A DNA stretch of 64,000 nucleotides, from contig NZ_WBMS02000014.1 of assembly GCF_008923205.2 (NCBI RefSeq), forward strand, positions 62,001-126,000. Reading direction: 5' to 3'. Of this stretch, positions 31,451 through 39,799 are shown one piece after another. Source of the stretch: Actinomadura physcomitrii. Lineage in GTDB: Bacteria; Actinomycetota; Actinomycetes; Streptosporangiales; Streptosporangiaceae. The notes under the pieces were generated by a model. The model was given only the letters and a program-made list of their open reading frames with translations. It was not told where the DNA came from and searched no databases. The translations under genes were made by a program, and so were the position numbers. Position 1 is the stretch's first letter. Each line of letters starts with the position of its first letter.

Positions 31451-32691
31451 CGGCACCCATCGTCCTGAAGGCCCGGCGCTGGGCGGACGTCGAGGCGGGG
31501 GAGGTCCGGTCGCCGGCCGTGGTCGTGGTGGAGGGGAACCGCATCACCGCGGTGAACCCCGCCGAGGTCCCCGCCGGCGCGACCGAGCTCGACCTCGGCG
31601 ACGTGACGCTGCTGCCGGGCCTGATGGACATGGAGCTCAACCTGCTGATCGGCGGCCCCGAGACCCCGACGGGGCTGCCGCTGCCGATGCACGGCGTCCA
31701 GGACGATCCGGCGTACCGCACCATCCGCGCGACCCTCAACGCCCGCAAGACGCTGCTCGCCGGCTTCACCACCGTCCGCAACCTCGGCCTCATGGTCAAG
31801 ACGGGCGGCTACCTCCTCGACGTCGCGGTGCAGCGCGCCGTCGACCAGGGCTGGGTGGACGGCCCCCGCATCATTCCGGCGGGCCACGCCGTCACCCCGT
31901 ACGGCGGCCACCTCGACCCGACCGTCTTCCAGCGGCTCGCGCCGGGGATCATGCCGCTGAGCGTCGGGGAGGGCATCGCCAACGGCGTGGCGGAGGTGCG
32001 GGCCTGCGTCCGGTACCAGATCCGGCACGGCGCCAAGGTGATCAAGGTGTCGGCGTCCGGCGGGGTGATGTCGCACAGCACCGGCCCCGGCTCCCAGCAG
32101 TACTCCGACGAGGAGCTGGCGGCCATCGCCGACGAGGCGCACCGCGCCGGCGTCCGCGTCGCCGCGCACGCGGTGGGGGACCGGGCCGTGCGGGCGTGCG
32201 TCCGCGCCGGCATCGACTGCGTCGAGCACGGCTTCCTCGCCAGCGAGGAGACCCTCGCCCTGATGGCCGAGCACGGCACGTTCCTGGTGTCCACGACCTA
32301 CCTGACCGACGCGATGGACATCGAGCGGGCCGCGCCGGAGCTGCGCAAGAAGGCCGCCGAGGTCTTCCCGCGCGCCCGGTCGATGCTGCCCAAGGCGATC
32401 GCCGCCGGCGTGAAGATCGCCTGCGGGACCGACGCCCCGGCCGTCCCGCACGGCGACAACGCCAAGGAACTCGCCGCCCTGGTGGCGCGGGGGATGACGC
32501 CGATGCAGGCCCTACGGGCCGCGACCGTCACCAGCGCGGAGCTGGTCGAGCTGGACGACGAGCTCGGCCGGCTGAAGGAGGGCTTCCTCGCCGACGTCAT
32601 CGCCGTCCCCGGCGACCCGTCGCAGGACATCGCCGTCACCCAGGACGTCCGGTTCGTCATGAAGGACGGCCGCGTCCACAAGAACGCCTGA
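31447..32691 (+). CDS. Amidohydrolase (imidazolonepropionase-like) with altered HxH metal site
   Basis: The 414-aa protein matches prolidase/imidazolonepropionase-like amidohydrolases over its whole length. Apparent metal/active-site residues are Lys200 in KVIKVSASGG, His241 in VAAHAVGD, His261 in VEHGF and Asp329 in CGTDAP. However, the canonical D-x-H-x-H after strand 1 reads D61-M-E63-L-N65, so both histidines are replaced. The protein may therefore bind only one metal or catalyse a different reaction. GTG at 31447 overlaps the Rieske partner stop (GTGA). Coupling to Rieske C suggests that it acts on an oxygenation product, perhaps opening a ring or lactone. Confidence 0.88.
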   Translation: MTAPIVLKARRWADVEAGEVRSPAVVVVEGNRITAVNPAEVPAGATELDLGDVTLLPGLMDMELNLLIGGPETPTGLPLPMHGVQDDPAYRTIRATLNARKTLLAGFTTVRNLGLMVKTGGYLLDVAVQRAVDQGWVDGPRIIPAGHAVTPYGGHLDPTVFQRLAPGIMPLSVGEGIANGVAEVRACVRYQIRHGAKVIKVSASGGVMSHSTGPGSQQYSDEELAAIADEAHRAGVRVAAHAVGDRAVRACVRAGIDCVEHGFLASEETLALMAEHGTFLVSTTYLTDAMDIERAAPELRKKAAEVFPRARSMLPKAIAAGVKIACGTDAPAVPHGDNAKELAALVARGMTPMQALRAATVTSAELVELDDELGRLKEGFLADVIAVPGDPSQDIAVTQDVRFVMKDGRVHKNA

Positions 32692-32724
32692 ACGCCCGAA
32701 CACACCCACTCGAACGGAGCGCAC

Positions 32725-33030
32725 ATGACCGGCGGCGTGCTGATCGTCGAATCGTCCCCCTCGTCGGACCGGGACACCCCGGCCTACCACGACTGGTACC
32801 AGAACACGCACATCCCCGAGATGCTGCAGATCCCCGGATTCGTCTCCGCCCGGCGCCTGGAGAGCCTCGACGGCGACACCTTCCTCGTCATCTACGAGAT
32901 CGAGGGCGATCTGGAGAAGGCCAAGGCGGCGCTGGGCGAGGCGCAGTCGTCCGGAAGGCTCTCGCGGCCGGAGGGTGTGCGGCTCGACCCGCCTCCGAAG
33001 GTCCGCTACCTCCGCCAGCTCGGCGGATAG
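32725..33030 (+). CDS. EthD-like/dimeric alpha-beta barrel small protein
   Basis: The 101-aa protein has a layout typical of dimeric ferredoxin-like alpha-beta barrels: a first strand VLIVESSPS, then YHDWYQNTHIPEML with the conserved Trp/His of EthD/DUF4286-type proteins, then FVSARRLESLDGDTFLVIYEIEGD. Such proteins occur in degradation operons as accessory enzymes or monooxygenase-like factors. ATG at 32725 follows CGGAGCG. It ends the TetR-linked operon, 33 bp after the amidohydrolase. The precise role is unknown. Confidence 0.78.
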   Translation: MTGGVLIVESSPSSDRDTPAYHDWYQNTHIPEMLQIPGFVSARRLESLDGDTFLVIYEIEGDLEKAKAALGEAQSSGRLSRPEGVRLDPPPKVRYLRQLGG

Positions 33031-33083
33031 CCGCCCGACCCCGCCGGCCGCCCGCCCCTGCCCGGCGAGCGGCCGGGTCCGGG

Positions 33084-34790
33084 TCAGCGTGCCAGCCGCG
33101 CGGCGGCCAGCTCCCGCAGCTCGCTCGACTTGATCTTGGCGGTGCCGGTCAGCGCGATCTCGTCCTCGCGGAAGAACAGGACGTGGCGCGGCACCTTGTA
33201 GCTCGCGAGCCGCTCCCGCAGGAACGTCCGGATCTCCTGCGCCTCCAGGGACCGGCCGTCATGGGGGACGACGCAGGTCACCACGACCTCGCCGAGCGTG
33301 TCGTGCGGCACCCCGACGGTCTGCGCCAGCCGCACGCCGGGATGCGCGGACGCGGCCTCGTCGACCTCGCGTGGCGAGACGTTCGCGCCGCCGGTCTTGA
33401 TGATGTCGGTGAGCCGGCCCTCCCAGTACAGGCGGCCCTCGCCGTCGAGGCGGCCGCCGTCGCCGGTGTGGAAGAAGCCGTCGCCGTCGAGGGTCTCGTC
33501 GAGCGGCGTGCCGAGGTAGCACAGCATGAGGGTGGGGCCCTTGACGCAGATCTCGCCCCGCTCGCCGCGCGGCACGACGGCGCCGGTGAGCGGGTCGACG
33601 ATCTTCACCGTGACACCGGGCAGCGGCACGCCGCTGCTGCCCGCGTGCACCTCCGGGGGGGTGTTGGCCGGATAGCAGGTGCTGATGGTGAACGTCTCGG
33701 TGTTGCCGTAGGCGTGGCCCGGCTCGTACCAGACGGCGGTGACGGTGGGGTGGCGCGCGACCGGGGTGGCGTGGTCGACGAAGCGCAGGCCGCCGAGGTC
33801 CGCGCCCGCCCAGTTGGGGGCCGCTTCGAACTGCGCCCACTGGTGCGGCCACGCGAACGGGAAGTTCACCCGCTCCGCCTGTATGAGGTCGAGGGCCTCG
33901 GCGGCGTCGAAGGTGGGCTGCAGCACGAGCGCTCCGCCGGCGGCCAGGGTCGAGCCGAGCGACATGGCGAAGTTGCCGGACCAGAAGTAGCCGTTCGCCG
34001 TCCAGCCGCGGACCTCGTCCTCCGGGCCGAACCCGTACAGCCGCCGGAAGCGCCACATCTGGACGCAGACGCCGCGGTGCGCGCTCAGGATGCCCTTCGG
34101 CCTGCTCGTGGAGCCCGACGAGAAGAACAGCACCGCCGGATCGCCGGGACGGGTGGCCGCGGCGGCGGCCTCGACGTGGTCGCGCGGTTCCGCGGCGCCG
34201 CGCGCCAGGAACGCCTCCCACGTGTCGATCGCCCCGCCCGGCGCGTCGTCGCCGACCGCCGCGAGATGCCGCAGGTACGGGTAACGCGCCGACCGCAGGC
34301 CGCCCGGCGCCGCCGTGCCTGCGCCGGGTTCGAGCCCGGTCAGGACGGCCGCGAAGTCCGTCTTCAGCACGGTGCGCTCGAAGAGCAGCACCGAGACGCA
34401 GGACACCTGGAGCAGGTGGTCGAGTTCGGGAGGCGTGGAGAAGGTGCTGAGCGTGACGGCCACTCCGCCGGCGAGCGACGTCCCGAAGACGGCGGCGAGC
34501 CATTCGGGCCGGTTCGTCATCAGCACGCCGACGCGGCCGTCCTTGCCCAGGCCGCACGCGCGCAGTGCGCGGGCGACCTCCATCGCGCGCTCCCAGAGGT
34601 CGGCGTACGTCCAGCGGACGGTGCCGCTGGGCCCCCGTGCGACGACCGCCTCGCGGTCGCCGTACATCTGCGTCACTTCCCGCAGGAACCCGGGAAGGGT
34701 GAGCGGGCCGAGGCCCGGCTCCTCGCTCAGCGGCGGACCCGTCACGACCGAAAGGGGCCGTTCGGATCCGGTCTGCGTCGCGGCATTCAT
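33084..34790 (-). CDS. AMP-dependent acyl-CoA synthetase/ligase
   Basis: This 568-aa member of the ANL superfamily has the P-loop-like FFSSGSTSRPKG near 225, YGNTET (A5-like) near 365, the ADP-binding HTGDGGRLD with YWEGRLTDIIKTGG near 455-475, and the C-terminal lysine region GTAKIKSSEL near 550. It would activate a carboxylic acid with ATP and CoA. ATG at 34790. It is the last gene of the minus operon AcuI-like, MaoC, ligase, which is divergent from the lactonase operon across an operator-bearing region. Confidence 0.93.
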   Translation of the reverse strand: MNAATQTGSERPLSVVTGPPLSEEPGLGPLTLPGFLREVTQMYGDREAVVARGPSGTVRWTYADLWERAMEVARALRACGLGKDGRVGVLMTNRPEWLAAVFGTSLAGGVAVTLSTFSTPPELDHLLQVSCVSVLLFERTVLKTDFAAVLTGLEPGAGTAAPGGLRSARYPYLRHLAAVGDDAPGGAIDTWEAFLARGAAEPRDHVEAAAAATRPGDPAVLFFSSGSTSRPKGILSAHRGVCVQMWRFRRLYGFGPEDEVRGWTANGYFWSGNFAMSLGSTLAAGGALVLQPTFDAAEALDLIQAERVNFPFAWPHQWAQFEAAPNWAGADLGGLRFVDHATPVARHPTVTAVWYEPGHAYGNTETFTISTCYPANTPPEVHAGSSGVPLPGVTVKIVDPLTGAVVPRGERGEICVKGPTLMLCYLGTPLDETLDGDGFFHTGDGGRLDGEGRLYWEGRLTDIIKTGGANVSPREVDEAASAHPGVRLAQTVGVPHDTLGEVVVTCVVPHDGRSLEAQEIRTFLRERLASYKVPRHVLFFREDEIALTGTAKIKSSELRELAAARLAR

Positions 34791-34844
34791 GGCTCGACTC
34801 CGTCGGCAGGGCTAGAACGGCAGGGTTGGACAGAACGGCAAGGG

Positions 34845-36032
34845 CTAGAACGGCAGCTCGACCTCGGCCGTGCAGGTCACCAGCGTCCCGCCGTTCTGGT
34901 CGGTCAGGCGCAGCTTCACCTGGACGAGCGGGACGCCCCATTCCGACTCGGTCCTCTTGTCGACGACCTCGGCGTCGAAGTAGGTGACGTCGCCCTCGAA
35001 CGCCGGCCCTCGGAAGTCCGCCTTGGAATGGCGCACCATGCCCTTGTGGCCGGCCCAGTAGGCGAGGTAGTCGGTGCACCACGCGCCCATCGTGGCGCCG
35101 TACCCGTAGGCGCGCGCCATGCCGACCTCGCTCGCCCGCTCGGCGTCGATGTGGCCGCGCGACGGGCCGACGTACAGGCCGTCCCGCTTGCGCGGGTCGA
35201 TGCGGGCGTCCTCTTCGTCGAAGCGGAAGTCGTCGCCCCAGCCGGGGTCCTGGTTGACCCACGGGTCGTCGACGCCCGGGGGAGTCACCCAGTGGAAGGT
35301 GCCCCAGATGTTGAAGAGGAAGGCCCGGTACTCGGTGGTGAAGGAGGCGATGCTGTGCGGGCCGATGACGCGGCGCGGCAGCCGGTCGCCGACCTTCACC
35401 TCCTCGAAATGGGGCGAGACGCCCGCGCGGTTGGATTCGAGCCAGTCCCGCCGCACCTTCTCGATCTCGGCGAGCTCGCCGGCCGTCCAGCGCTTGATCT
35501 CGCCGAGCCGGTTCTCGTACATGCCGCGCTTGCGCGCCTCCTCGTAGAGGTAGCGGATCGCGGTCGAGCGCTCGCGCGCCACCAGGACGCCGTTCTGGTT
35601 GGTGTGGACGGTGTCGCCCCGCGAGAACATCGTGGGTCCGGCGAACTTGGTCTCGGTCACCCTGTAGTCGTGGAACCGCCGTTCCTGGAACAGCTTGTCG
35701 CCGGGGCGGACGGGGCAGCCGTAGAACCACCACTCCTCGCCGCCGAAGATCAGGTGGCTGCCGGGGATGCGCCCGACGCACGCGGGCGCGGCGCCGTGCC
35801 CGTAGTCCAGCGCCACGGCGATGGACTGCGGCGCGACGATGCCGCCGAACTCCGACTCGCGGGCGAACTCCTCGTCCCAGTGCAGCGGGTTGGGGTAGTC
35901 CATCGCCATCACCCAGCGGCGGATGTCGGAGGAGCTGCACGGGTCCCACAGCTGGCCGCCGCCCACCGGCAGGCCGACGCGGTGGTCGACGTCGGACAGG
36001 TCGAGTTCGGGCTTGCTGGACTCTTCGCTCAC
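34845..36032 (-). CDS. MaoC-like (double hotdog) acyl dehydratase
   Basis: The 395-aa protein contains two hotdog halves. The N-terminal half has FAS1-type AMDYPNPLHWDEEFA (near 43-57) and GIVAPQS; the C-terminal half has MARAYGYGATMGAW. MaoC-like dehydratases add or remove water from enoyl/3-hydroxyacyl-CoA. GTG at 36032. It lies between the ligase and AcuI-like reductase genes on the minus strand, with short gaps, so activation, hydration and reduction are probably consecutive. The 395-aa length is above single-hotdog (R)-hydratases and fits the fused type. Confidence 0.85.
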   Translation of the reverse strand: MSEESSKPELDLSDVDHRVGLPVGGGQLWDPCSSSDIRRWVMAMDYPNPLHWDEEFARESEFGGIVAPQSIAVALDYGHGAAPACVGRIPGSHLIFGGEEWWFYGCPVRPGDKLFQERRFHDYRVTETKFAGPTMFSRGDTVHTNQNGVLVARERSTAIRYLYEEARKRGMYENRLGEIKRWTAGELAEIEKVRRDWLESNRAGVSPHFEEVKVGDRLPRRVIGPHSIASFTTEYRAFLFNIWGTFHWVTPPGVDDPWVNQDPGWGDDFRFDEEDARIDPRKRDGLYVGPSRGHIDAERASEVGMARAYGYGATMGAWCTDYLAYWAGHKGMVRHSKADFRGPAFEGDVTYFDAEVVDKRTESEWGVPLVQVKLRLTDQNGGTLVTCTAEVELPF

Positions 36033-36051
36033 GGGTGCTCCCGGCTGTCGG

Positions 36052-37035
36052 CTAGCGGTTGACGTCGACGACGATGCGGCCGCGGACCCCGCCGTCGAGG
36101 AGGCGGCCGGCCGCGGCGACGGCGTCGCCCAGCGCGATGTCCTGGGCGATCTCGTCGAGCAGGCCCGGATCCAGGTCGCGGGCGAGGCGGTCCCAGGCGG
36201 CGGCGCGCGGTGCGGCGGGCGCCATGACGCTGTCGATGCCGATCAGCGACACCCCGCGCAGGATGAACGGCGCGACGGACGCGGGCAGGTCCATGCCCGC
36301 GGCCAGTCCGCACGCGACGACCGTGCCGCCGTAGCGGGTCTGCGCGCACGCGTTGGCCAGCGTGCGGCTTCCGGCGGAGTCGATGACGCCGGCCCAGCGC
36401 TCCTTCTGCAGCGGCTTGCCGGCCTCGGCCAGCTCGGCGCGGTCCAGGACGGTCGCGGCGCCGAGCCGCCGGAGGTAGTCCCCCTCCGCGGTCTTCCCGG
36501 TCGCGGCTGCGACGCTGTAGCCCGCCTTGCTGAGCAGGGCGGTCGCGACGCTGCCGACGCCGCCGGTGGCGCCGGTCACGAGGATCTCTCCCTGGTCGGG
36601 GCGTACGCCTCGGTCCACGAGGGCGTTCACGCACAGGCTCGCGGTGTAGCCGGCGGTGCCGATCGCCATCGCCTGCCGCGGGGTAAAGGCCGAGGGCAGC
36701 GGGACGAGCCAGTCCCCGTTGAGGCGGGCGCGCTGCGCGAGGCCGCCCCAGTGCTTCTCGCCCACGCCCCAGCCGTTGAGGACGACGAGGTCGCCCTTCT
36801 CCCACCCGCGGTAGGTGCTCTCGGTGACCGTGCCCGCCAAATCGATGCCGGGGACCATCGGGAACTGCCGCACCACGGGGGAGCGGCCGGTGATGGCGAG
36901 GGCGTCCTTGTAGTTCAGCGTCGAGTAGGCGACCTCGACGCTGACGTCCCCTTCGGGGAGTCCGGCCTCGTCCAGCGTGGTGAGCGCGACCGTTCGCCCG
37001 GCCTCGCCCTGGTCGATGAGAATCGCCGAGAACAC
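36052..37035 (-). CDS. acuI: AcuI/YhdH-type medium-chain quinone/acrylyl-CoA reductase
   Basis: This 327-aa zinc-free MDR protein has the YhdH/AcuI hallmark STLNYKDALAITG near 38-50, VPGIDLAGTV near 62 and ATGGVGSVA near 156. AcuI reduces acrylyl-CoA to propionyl-CoA with NADPH, and relatives reduce other enoyl-CoAs. GTG at 37035. It is the first gene of the minus operon, beginning about 95 bp from the operator centred at 37136. In this context reduction of a short enoyl-CoA late in the pathway is likely; the symbol is by similarity only. Confidence 0.82.
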   Translation of the reverse strand: MFSAILIDQGEAGRTVALTTLDEAGLPEGDVSVEVAYSTLNYKDALAITGRSPVVRQFPMVPGIDLAGTVTESTYRGWEKGDLVVLNGWGVGEKHWGGLAQRARLNGDWLVPLPSAFTPRQAMAIGTAGYTASLCVNALVDRGVRPDQGEILVTGATGGVGSVATALLSKAGYSVAAATGKTAEGDYLRRLGAATVLDRAELAEAGKPLQKERWAGVIDSAGSRTLANACAQTRYGGTVVACGLAAGMDLPASVAPFILRGVSLIGIDSVMAPAAPRAAAWDRLARDLDPGLLDEIAQDIALGDAVAAAGRLLDGGVRGRIVVDVNR

Positions 37036-37129
37036 CTGGTGGTCCGCCCTTCATCGTCCCATGGGGCCGGGGGTGCCGGCCTGCGCGCCGCGTTGATCGG
37101 CACGGCCGCATCGTATGCACGGCCGGTCC

Positions 37130-37143
37130 ATCATTACAAGGAT
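37130..37143. promoter_or_regulatory. GntR/FadR-type operator ATCATTACAAGGAT (site 1)
   Basis: This 14-mer matches the sites at 50598 (ATCCTTACAAGGAT) and 53865 (ATCCTTACAATGAT) at 13 and 12 of 14 positions. It is followed by TGCAAG, also reminiscent of the 53.86 kb site. It lies in the divergent region between the AcuI-like (minus) and SMP-30 (plus) operons. Confidence 0.7.
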
Positions 37144-37259
37144 TGCAAGACTATTGCGTTCAGACCCGTCGCTCGTTAGATTCGCTTGCCACGAGAGATC
37201 GGTTCTCGCAGGCAGAACCGGCGTAACTGCAGCGTCGAGGCTGCTGGAGGTAGGTCGCC

Positions 37260-38894
37260 ATGGCGGTTTCGAAGGCGCGGTACACCGGTGCGGCCCCGGT
37301 CGGCCTCGCCGACGGGTGGAGCCTGGAACGGCTCGTCCCGCCGAGCCGGCTGTTCGGCGCGAACGGCCTGCGCACCGGCCCGGACGGCCGGATCTACGTC
37401 GCGCAGGTCGCCGGAAGCCAGATCAGCGCGCTCGACATCGACAGCGGAGACCTGGAGACGATCAGCGCCCAGGGCGGCGACGTCGTCGCCCCCGACGACG
37501 TAGACTTCGGGCCCGAGGGCGACCTCTACATCACCGAGTACTACGACGGCCGCGTCAGCGTGCGCGGCGCGGACGGCGCCTCCCGGGTGCTGCGCGACGA
37601 CCTGCCGGGCGCGAACGGCATCACCTTCTACCAGGGCCGGCTGTTCGTGAACGAGTGCCGGATCGGCGGGCGCCTGATGGAGCTCGACCTGAACGGCGGC
37701 GCGCCCCGGGTGCTGGTGGAGAACCTGCCGATGCCGAACGCCATGGAGGTCGGCCCGGACGGCATGCTCTACTACCCGACGCTGGGCGGCAACGACATCT
37801 GGCGCATCCACCCGGACGGCGGAGAGCCCGAGCGGGTGGCGGCGGACCTGGGCGTCCCGGACGCGGTGAAGTTCGACGCCGAGGGCCGCATCGTCTCCAC
37901 CCAGGTGGGCAGCGGCGAGGTGCTGCGGATCGACCCGCGCAACGGCGAGCGGACCGTGCTCGCCACCGTCGCCCCGGGCCTGGACAACCTGACGTTCGTC
38001 GGAGGCCGCCTGTTCGTCTCGGGCTTCACCGGGCAGATCACCGAGATCCTCGGCGGCGGCCGGACCCGGGCGGTGCTGCCGGAGGGGCTGACCTGGCCGC
38101 TGGACCTCACCGTCGACCGCGACGGCGTCCTGTACGTCGCCGACGGCACCTACTTCTACAGGTTCACGCCCGGCACCGGGCTGCAAATGCTGGGGATGCT
38201 GTTCAGCCCCGGCTGGCCGGGCTACATCCGCGGGGCCGCCGCCGTCGGCGGCGGCGCGTTCGCCGTGACCACGTCCAACGGCCAGATCGCGCGGTGGACG
38301 CCCGCGATCGGTGAGCACGAGGTGCTGGCGGGCGGGAGCGAACCGTTCGACCAGCTCTACGGCGTCGCGGCCGGGCCCGGCGGCGAGGTCGTGGCGGCCG
38401 AGCTCGGCACCGGACGCGTGGTGTCGGTGCGCAACGGCGAGCTGACGACCCTGGCCTCCGGGCTGGACCGGCCGATGGGCGTCGCGTTCGCCCCCGACGG
38501 CACCTGCCTGGTCTCCGAGTCCGGTGCGGGACGGGTCGTCTCGATCAGCGGCTCCGGCGCGGCCACCCTCGTGGACGGCCTGACGAAGCCGCAGGGCATC
38601 GTGGTCAGCGGCGGCGCCCTCTACATCGTCGACGCGGGGGCGAAAACGCTGGTCCGCGCCTCCCTCGACGGCGCGTCCCGGACGGCGGTCGCCCGCGACC
38701 TGCCGGTGGGCGCTCCACCCGGAGTGGATCCGAAACCGCTGAAGGGACTGCCTCCGTTCAGCGGACCGCAGGACCTGTTCGCGGGCGTCACCGCCGGCCC
38801 GGACGGCACCATCTACGTCTCAGCCGACGCCGAGGGCAGCGTCCTGGCACTGCGCGATCTCGGCGGCGACCTCCAGAAGGGTGAGCCCGCATGA
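37260..38894 (+). CDS. SMP-30/gluconolactonase-like beta-propeller protein
   Basis: The 544-aa protein is built from repeated beta-propeller blades, with recurring GPDG-x-(IL)Y(VI) units at about residues 40, 80, 165, 285 and 505, and NHL/SMP-30-like acidic metal-site candidates. At 544 residues it is nearly twice a standard gluconolactonase (~300 aa), so it may contain two propellers. No signal peptide is evident. It would hydrolyse a lactone, which fits the Baeyer-Villiger monooxygenase three genes downstream. ATG at 37260 follows GGAGGTAGG, and its stop overlaps the next SDR start (ATGA). Confidence 0.82.
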   Translation: MAVSKARYTGAAPVGLADGWSLERLVPPSRLFGANGLRTGPDGRIYVAQVAGSQISALDIDSGDLETISAQGGDVVAPDDVDFGPEGDLYITEYYDGRVSVRGADGASRVLRDDLPGANGITFYQGRLFVNECRIGGRLMELDLNGGAPRVLVENLPMPNAMEVGPDGMLYYPTLGGNDIWRIHPDGGEPERVAADLGVPDAVKFDAEGRIVSTQVGSGEVLRIDPRNGERTVLATVAPGLDNLTFVGGRLFVSGFTGQITEILGGGRTRAVLPEGLTWPLDLTVDRDGVLYVADGTYFYRFTPGTGLQMLGMLFSPGWPGYIRGAAAVGGGAFAVTTSNGQIARWTPAIGEHEVLAGGSEPFDQLYGVAAGPGGEVVAAELGTGRVVSVRNGELTTLASGLDRPMGVAFAPDGTCLVSESGAGRVVSISGSGAATLVDGLTKPQGIVVSGGALYIVDAGAKTLVRASLDGASRTAVARDLPVGAPPGVDPKPLKGLPPFSGPQDLFAGVTAGPDGTIYVSADAEGSVLALRDLGGDLQKGEPA

Positions 38895-39736
38895 AGAACG
38901 ACCTGCTCGGTCTCGAGGGACGCGTCGTCATCGTCGCGGGCGCGGGCGGCGGCGGCATCGGCACCGCGACGACGGCGCTCATCGCCCGCGCCGGGGCGAC
39001 CGTGGTCGCGGTGAGCCGGCGCCGGGAGAACCTCGACGAGCACGTCGGACCGCTCGCGGACGAGGGGCTGCCCGTCGTCCCCGTCGCGGCCGACGTGTCG
39101 ACCGCCGAGGGCGTCGCCGAGGTGATGCGGCAGGCCGCGAAGGCGGACGGCGACCTCCACGGCCTCGTTAACATCGCGGGCGGCGCCGCCCCCGCGACGT
39201 GGATGCCGGCCACCCGCGTCACCCGCGACGACTGGCGGGCGCTGTTCCACCAGAACCTCGAGACGATGTTCTTCATGAGCCAGGCCGTCGCCGCCGAGCT
39301 GAAGGCGCGGGGGCGTCCCGGCTCGATCGTCTCGCTGTCGTCGATCAGCGGCATGAACACGGCGCCGTTCCACATCGCCTACGGCACGGCCAAGGCGGCG
39401 CTGGTCGCGGCGACCCGCACGATGGCCGTCGAGCTGGCGCTGGACGGCATCCGGGTGAACGCCGTCGCACCCGGCGTGACCGAGACCCCGGCCTCCGGCA
39501 CCTACGTCGACCAGGACCCCGAACGCGACCGCCGCGCCATCGCCATGGGACGGCGCGGACGCCCCGAAGAGCAGGCGGGCGCCGTCCTGTTCCTCCTGTC
39601 GGACCTGTCGACCTACATCACGGGGCAGACGCTCCTGGTCGACGGCGGCCTCAACCTCAAATGGACCCACCTCGGCGCCGACAACACGTCCCTGTTCCTC
39701 AAGGACGAGGGTTTCCGCGCCGCCATCACGCACTGA
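38891..39736 (+). CDS. SDR family oxidoreductase
   Basis: The 281-aa SDR has an unusual AGAGGGGIGT nucleotide motif near residues 15-24, NIAGG in place of NNAG, the SSIS catalytic Ser region and IAYGTAKAA (Tyr-x3-Lys). The C-terminal YITGQTLLVDGGLN is typical. It overlaps the SMP-30 gene stop (ATGA) and lies 63 bp before Rieske D. Arg-rich SRRRENL after strand 2 suggests NADP(H) preference. Likely role: alcohol/ketone interconversion that supplies the Baeyer-Villiger substrate. Confidence 0.9.
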   Translation: MKNDLLGLEGRVVIVAGAGGGGIGTATTALIARAGATVVAVSRRRENLDEHVGPLADEGLPVVPVAADVSTAEGVAEVMRQAAKADGDLHGLVNIAGGAAPATWMPATRVTRDDWRALFHQNLETMFFMSQAVAAELKARGRPGSIVSLSSISGMNTAPFHIAYGTAKAALVAATRTMAVELALDGIRVNAVAPGVTETPASGTYVDQDPERDRRAIAMGRRGRPEEQAGAVLFLLSDLSTYITGQTLLVDGGLNLKWTHLGADNTSLFLKDEGFRAAITH

Positions 39737-39799
39737 TCCCACGGCCCGGCCACCTGCCCGATCACCCCGACGCACCCCCGATGCGGGTTGGAGAAAATC

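Noticed and set aside
33031..33083. Terminator hairpin between the EthD-like gene and the ligase
   Set aside because: GC-rich complementarity exists but needs a multi-base bulge; not clearly better than background at this GC content.
32196..36062. 1288-codon open frame on the plus strand opposite the ligase and MaoC genes
   Set aside because: It runs across three real genes on the other strand or in another frame and shows only composition-driven repeats; a GC-skew artefact.
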